Made by a program: the position numbers and the translations under genes. The notes beneath the pieces were generated by a model. That model did not search any database and had not been told where the DNA came from. It saw only the letters and a program-made list of their open reading frames with translations. Below are positions 60,961-64,000 of a stretch of 64,000 nucleotides of DNA, piece after piece. Source of the DNA: Reyranella sp. (GTDB taxonomy: Bacteria > Pseudomonadota > Alphaproteobacteria > Reyranellales > Reyranellaceae); the NCBI GenBank assembly GCA_019750135.1, contig JAIEOV010000010.1:124001-188000 (forward strand). The letters run 5' to 3'. The number at the start of each line of letters is the position of its first letter. The stretch's first letter is position 1.

Positions 60961-62505
60961 ATGGCAAAGGTCTATCGAATTCATCCAGGCATGGGTTTTG
61001 CGCGGGTCGGGCCAAGCCGGCAGGGCTACTTCCTGGCGGGCGAAGCACCGGGCGCCGCGCCGATCGATATCGACGCCACCGGCAACGAGGCGCCGTTCGC
61101 CGGCTACAAGGACGCCAGCAAGATCATGCGGCGGCAAGGCGCCCGCTTCCGCGTCTATGAGTATGACAAGGATGCGGCGACGGGCCGGCTTACGCTGCTG
61201 CGTGAAATCACCGCCGCCGAAGCCGATATCGAATGGTCGGTTTCGCTGACCAGCTCGAAGGCCGCCGGCAAGGAGATGGTTTCGGCCGCGGGGCCCGACG
61301 GCAAGCGGACCATCGTTCCCGGCACCCAGGACCGCAATCAGCCGCCTCAGGGCTTCACGCGCGCGGACCTGATTGCGTCGGTTGATTTGAAGGTCAAAGG
61401 CAAGAACGCCGGCCCGGCGCCGGGCGCCGAGCCCATGGGCAAATTCCTCAACAAGGATCTCTTCCTCGGCGAGGCGCGCACCGATGCGGCAGGACGCCTG
61501 GTCGTTCTCGCCGGCCGCGGCGACGCCGCCAGCTGGACCACCCCTCCGACGGTGATCCCTCAGTATCTCAACAATCCGACCTGGCACGACGACATCGCCG
61601 ACGGCAGCGTGGATGCGACGATCACATTCGCCGGGCAGACGCCGGTCAATGCCGAGGGCGCCTGGGTGTTCATGGCGCCGCCGGACTTCGCGCCCGACGT
61701 GCAGCCGGTGACCACGCTGCTCGACATCGCCGAGCAGGCATCGAGCGTGCCCCTGCCGGCGCCGTTGACCTATCCGCAGGACATCGAGCCGATTCTTCAG
61801 CGGGCAGCGGCCCTGTATTACGTGAGCATCCAGAGCGTCTGGGCGACGATGAACAAGCACATGGCAAACCTCCCCAACCTCGGGGACAACTCCGCCGCCG
61901 CCGCGGCGAACCGCAAGAAGGTGCGCACGGCTTTGCTCCTGGCAGAGACGCAAATGAGCGACTTCAGCCTGACCGACCGGCAAAAAAAGATCCTCGATGC
62001 GTGGGTGGCGGGTACTTTCCAAAGCCAGGCCGACGGCGGCCGTCCCGTGCCGACGGCAGCGGAAGCGCTCGATCGTGCCAGCCTCGGACATTGCGTCGGT
62101 GGCGGCTTCTTCCCGGGAATTGAAGCGGGCACGGTGCTGCGTCAGCCGACGATCTACAGCGAGCTGGGGCGGCTCAAGCGTGGCTCGTTCACCGACCACG
62201 ATGGCAGCGTTCATGCATTGGTGCCGGGCCTCATCTCCTCGCGCATGGCGTGCCCGTGGCAAGCCGACTTCGTCGAGTGCGAGCGCAACTGGTGGCCGGC
62301 CCAGCGCCCGGACATCACGGGCCGGACAGCAGCAGGCGCGCCCATCGAGAAGTGGCATCGCGGTATCGTCGTCAACGACGACACGCAGGATCCCAGAAGC
62401 CACAAGAACATGGTGGAGCATTTCGCCCAGCTCGGCGTCATCGTGAAGTCCGGCGCGGGCTTCGCCGAGGTGGGCCGCGATCCCGCGCTCCCGACGACGC
62501 CGTGA
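60961..62505 (+). CDS. LodA/GoxA-like cysteine tryptophylquinone amino-acid oxidase
   Basis: A 514-residue quinoprotein-like enzyme. VYRIHPGMGFARVGPS opens it, with the family RVG(P/N)S turn. YKDASKIMRRQGARFRVYEYD and a central LNKDLFLGEARTDAAGRLVVLAGRG segment fit the LodA N-terminal domain. GHCVGGGFFPGIE (Cys378) and ACPWQADFVEC (Trp433) are the likely crosslink pair. The Cys-Trp distance of 55 is near the 65 recalled for M. mediterranea LodA. It is much shorter than LodA (about 726). Such enzymes oxidise amino acids with release of peroxide. ATG 60961 follows GGGGG; no signal peptide is seen. Its stop overlaps lodB-like by one base (TGATG). Confidence 0.83.
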   Translation: MAKVYRIHPGMGFARVGPSRQGYFLAGEAPGAAPIDIDATGNEAPFAGYKDASKIMRRQGARFRVYEYDKDAATGRLTLLREITAAEADIEWSVSLTSSKAAGKEMVSAAGPDGKRTIVPGTQDRNQPPQGFTRADLIASVDLKVKGKNAGPAPGAEPMGKFLNKDLFLGEARTDAAGRLVVLAGRGDAASWTTPPTVIPQYLNNPTWHDDIADGSVDATITFAGQTPVNAEGAWVFMAPPDFAPDVQPVTTLLDIAEQASSVPLPAPLTYPQDIEPILQRAAALYYVSIQSVWATMNKHMANLPNLGDNSAAAAANRKKVRTALLLAETQMSDFSLTDRQKKILDAWVAGTFQSQADGGRPVPTAAEALDRASLGHCVGGGFFPGIEAGTVLRQPTIYSELGRLKRGSFTDHDGSVHALVPGLISSRMACPWQADFVECERNWWPAQRPDITGRTAAGAPIEKWHRGIVVNDDTQDPRSHKNMVEHFAQLGVIVKSGAGFAEVGRDPALPTTP

Positions 62506-63593
62506 TGGCAAAGACGACAGCGTTGGCCTCAGACGCGGTCGTTGTCGGCGGCGGACCGGCGGGATGCGCTGTCGCCCTCGGCCTGGCTCAGGCCGGCGCG
62601 CGGGTGGTGCTCTGCGAGCGGACGCGCGCCCTGGCACAAAAGCCGGGAGAGATCGTCGAACCGACGATCCGCATGCCGCTCGCGGAGCTGGGACTCGCCG
62701 ACGCCTTCGAGGGGCTGGGCTCGCTGATGCTCGCCGGCAGTCTCACGGCCTGGGACGACGGCCCACCCGTGGAGTTCTGCGGCATGCTGAGTGCCTTTGG
62801 GCATGGCGTGCTGATCGACAGGTGCCGCTTCGAAGCGTGGCTGGCGGCCGCCGCGATGGATGCCGGCGTGCACGTCATGCGCGTCGACCGGTGGTTGGCG
62901 TCCACCACGCGGCAGGGAGGATGGGAAGTCGCTTGCGAAAGCGGCGGACAGTCGACGATCGTGACGGCACCTGTCGTCATCGAGGCGACGGGGCGCGGAA
63001 CGGGGGTCCTGGGCCACGGACGAAAGGACATGCAGGACCGTCTCGTCGCCTTCCTGACCTACGGAATGATGGATTGCGAGTGGCGCGATCAACGTCTGCT
63101 GATCGAGGCCTGCGAACACGGCTGGTGGTACGCGGCTCCCTTGCCGGGCCGCAGGGGCGTGCTGGCCTTCATGACCGACGTCGACCTCGCGCCGCAGTCG
63201 ATCGCGAAGCGGCAGGAACACGCCGACAGCCAGCTCGCGACGACGACGATCATCCGTGAGTTCGCGGCCGGCATGTGCTCCCGCTCGCGGCTGCGAGGCT
63301 TTCCAGCCGGTAGCGGCATTCGACAGGTCATCCATGGAACGAACTGGGTCTCGATCGGCGACGCCGCCGCGAGCTATGACCCGCTCTCGGGCCGCGGTGT
63401 CGCCGTGGCGTTGGCAAAGGGCGCGGCCGTCGCGCGCGTGATCTCGCGCAGCAGCAGCTTACCGAAGGCGCTGCGAACCTACGCTGACGCCGAGCGCGGG
63501 ACCTTTTCGGACTATCTCACCGAGCAGCGCAGGACGTATCGCCGTCCGGCGCCTCGGTTCGCGTCCACATTCTGGGAGCGACGGGCGGCGTAG
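62505..63593 (+). CDS. LodB-like FAD-dependent maturation flavoprotein
   Basis: A 362-residue flavoprotein of the aromatic-hydroxylase/halogenase fold. VVVGGGPAGCAVALGLAQAG at 13-32 binds FAD, EIVEPTIRMPLAELGL is the family GE(I/L)xEP-type segment, and IGDAAASYDPLSGRGVAVALAKG the second FAD motif. Its length is close to LodB (about 370). In LodAB systems this partner is needed to make the tryptophylquinone cofactor in LodA, so it probably performs that hydroxylation here. It is coupled to the LodA-like gene by a one-base overlap. Confidence 0.85.
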   Translation: MAKTTALASDAVVVGGGPAGCAVALGLAQAGARVVLCERTRALAQKPGEIVEPTIRMPLAELGLADAFEGLGSLMLAGSLTAWDDGPPVEFCGMLSAFGHGVLIDRCRFEAWLAAAAMDAGVHVMRVDRWLASTTRQGGWEVACESGGQSTIVTAPVVIEATGRGTGVLGHGRKDMQDRLVAFLTYGMMDCEWRDQRLLIEACEHGWWYAAPLPGRRGVLAFMTDVDLAPQSIAKRQEHADSQLATTTIIREFAAGMCSRSRLRGFPAGSGIRQVIHGTNWVSIGDAAASYDPLSGRGVAVALAKGAAVARVISRSSSLPKALRTYADAERGTFSDYLTEQRRTYRRPAPRFASTFWERRAA

Positions 63594-63613
63594 TTCCGAC
63601 TGTCTTCAGGCCT

Positions 63614-64000
63614 TCACACGACGATGTCCGGCAGTTTGTTGTTGTTCTTGAAGCCCACGAATACCAGGGAAACCACCGAATCGATGCTCCTGGTTTGCAG
63701 AAGTTCGCGTGTCCGCGCATCGTCCAAGCCCGTCTTCAGGACGCTGGCGGGGTTTGCCCTCGCAAGCTCGATCTGCTCGGCCAGTCCCTCGAAGATCTGC
63801 TTGGTCGATAGGCTGTCCTCGGGCATGCCAAATTTCTCGCCGCTCGCCTGCAGGTCGCAGAGCTTGGGATTATTTTTGAGATGCCAGTCAAGGGTTGCTT
63901 CGGCCGGTGTAGTGTCGGCGGTGATGGCTTTCGCCAAGACCTCGGCCGCGCCGCCAAATCCACCTAGAAGATACAGCGGCTTGCCCTCTTTCATCGTCCG
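63614..64000 (-). CDS. 3' part of a possible SLOG/LSDAT-domain protein (cut by window edge)
   Basis: The frame is open to the right edge, so only the C-terminal 128 residues are visible. GKPLYLLGGFGGAAEVLAKAI resembles the glycine-rich nucleotide-binding loop of SLOG (LSDAT-type) domains, which sense or bind nucleotide-like ligands in some TRPM-like and defence proteins. The rest is helical and ends SLVFVGFKNNNKLPDIVV. The Met at 63994 may not be the start. It is convergent with the lodB-like gene. The family call rests on one motif and is tentative. Confidence 0.45.
   Translation of the reverse strand, partial: RTMKEGKPLYLLGGFGGAAEVLAKAITADTTPAEATLDWHLKNNPKLCDLQASGEKFGMPEDSLSTKQIFEGLAEQIELARANPASVLKTGLDDARTRELLQTRSIDSVVSLVFVGFKNNNKLPDIVV

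Overview
The window is roughly two-thirds G+C by eye, densely coded on both strands, and reads as chromosomal DNA of an alphaproteobacterium. Three things point there: an Irr-type Fur regulator divergent from fabA-fabB-fabI, an alphaproteobacterial rimP-nusA-ylxR-infB-rbfA/truB-rpsO-pnp block, and many solute-binding proteins of the TctC (Bug) and peptide families. The dispersed GTCATCCCGA-type palindromes would fit Hyphomicrobiales or a Reyranella-like lineage, but the genus cannot be fixed from the sequence alone.

Layout. 1-9.1 kb: catabolic genes (FAD amino-acid oxidoreductase, amidohydrolase, YgjP-like protein, class V aminotransferase, then LysR regulator, ABC solute-binding protein and adenosine-deaminase-like enzyme) with two inverted copies of a MITE-like element. 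9.4-16 kb: envelope genes (MAPEG, PlsB-like acyltransferase, YihY/BrkB), a 2-hydroxyacid dehydrogenase, a secreted SH3 protein and two tandem TonB-family proteins. 16-19 kb: DUF3501, an Fe-S CCG protein, a rubrerythrin and irr, with an Irr-box-like palindrome in front of the rubrerythrin promoter. 19.1-24.9 kb: fabA-fabB-fabI and small secreted proteins, a GST and a Tat-exported intradiol dioxygenase. 24.9-35.2 kb: the translation/RNA block, interrupted between rbfA and truB by a decayed TonB-dependent receptor. 35.2-43.1 kb: a hybrid sensor kinase coupled to a PstS-like binding protein, a SpoIIAA-like protein, trmB, a ThDP enzyme, an acyltransferase-3 and an unknown acidic protein. 43.2-49.2 kb: an M20 amidohydrolase and hisA/hisF/hisE with an antisense iron oxygenase wedged between hisA and hisF, then HIT and an alpha/beta hydrolase. 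49.3-58.5 kb: oxygenase, FAD oxidase, LysE exporter, an amidase with its small DUF4089 partner, an aminotransferase, a TctC protein and a cytosine-deaminase-like amidohydrolase.

58.5-64 kb is the most accessory-looking part. It begins with a collapsed KaiC/histidine-kinase pseudogene and a non-coding stretch. It continues with a compact three-gene cassette: a VioB-like ferritin-fold protein, a short LodA/GoxA-like quinoprotein and a LodB-like flavoprotein. It ends with the 3' part of a possible SLOG-type protein cut by the window edge. The LodA-like protein would be a cysteine tryptophylquinone amino-acid oxidase matured by the LodB-like flavoenzyme; the ferritin-fold partner is the unusual part.

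No rRNA, tRNA, CRISPR array, IS transposase or integrase was recognised. Many intergenic gaps hold long near-perfect palindromes, in at least four families.
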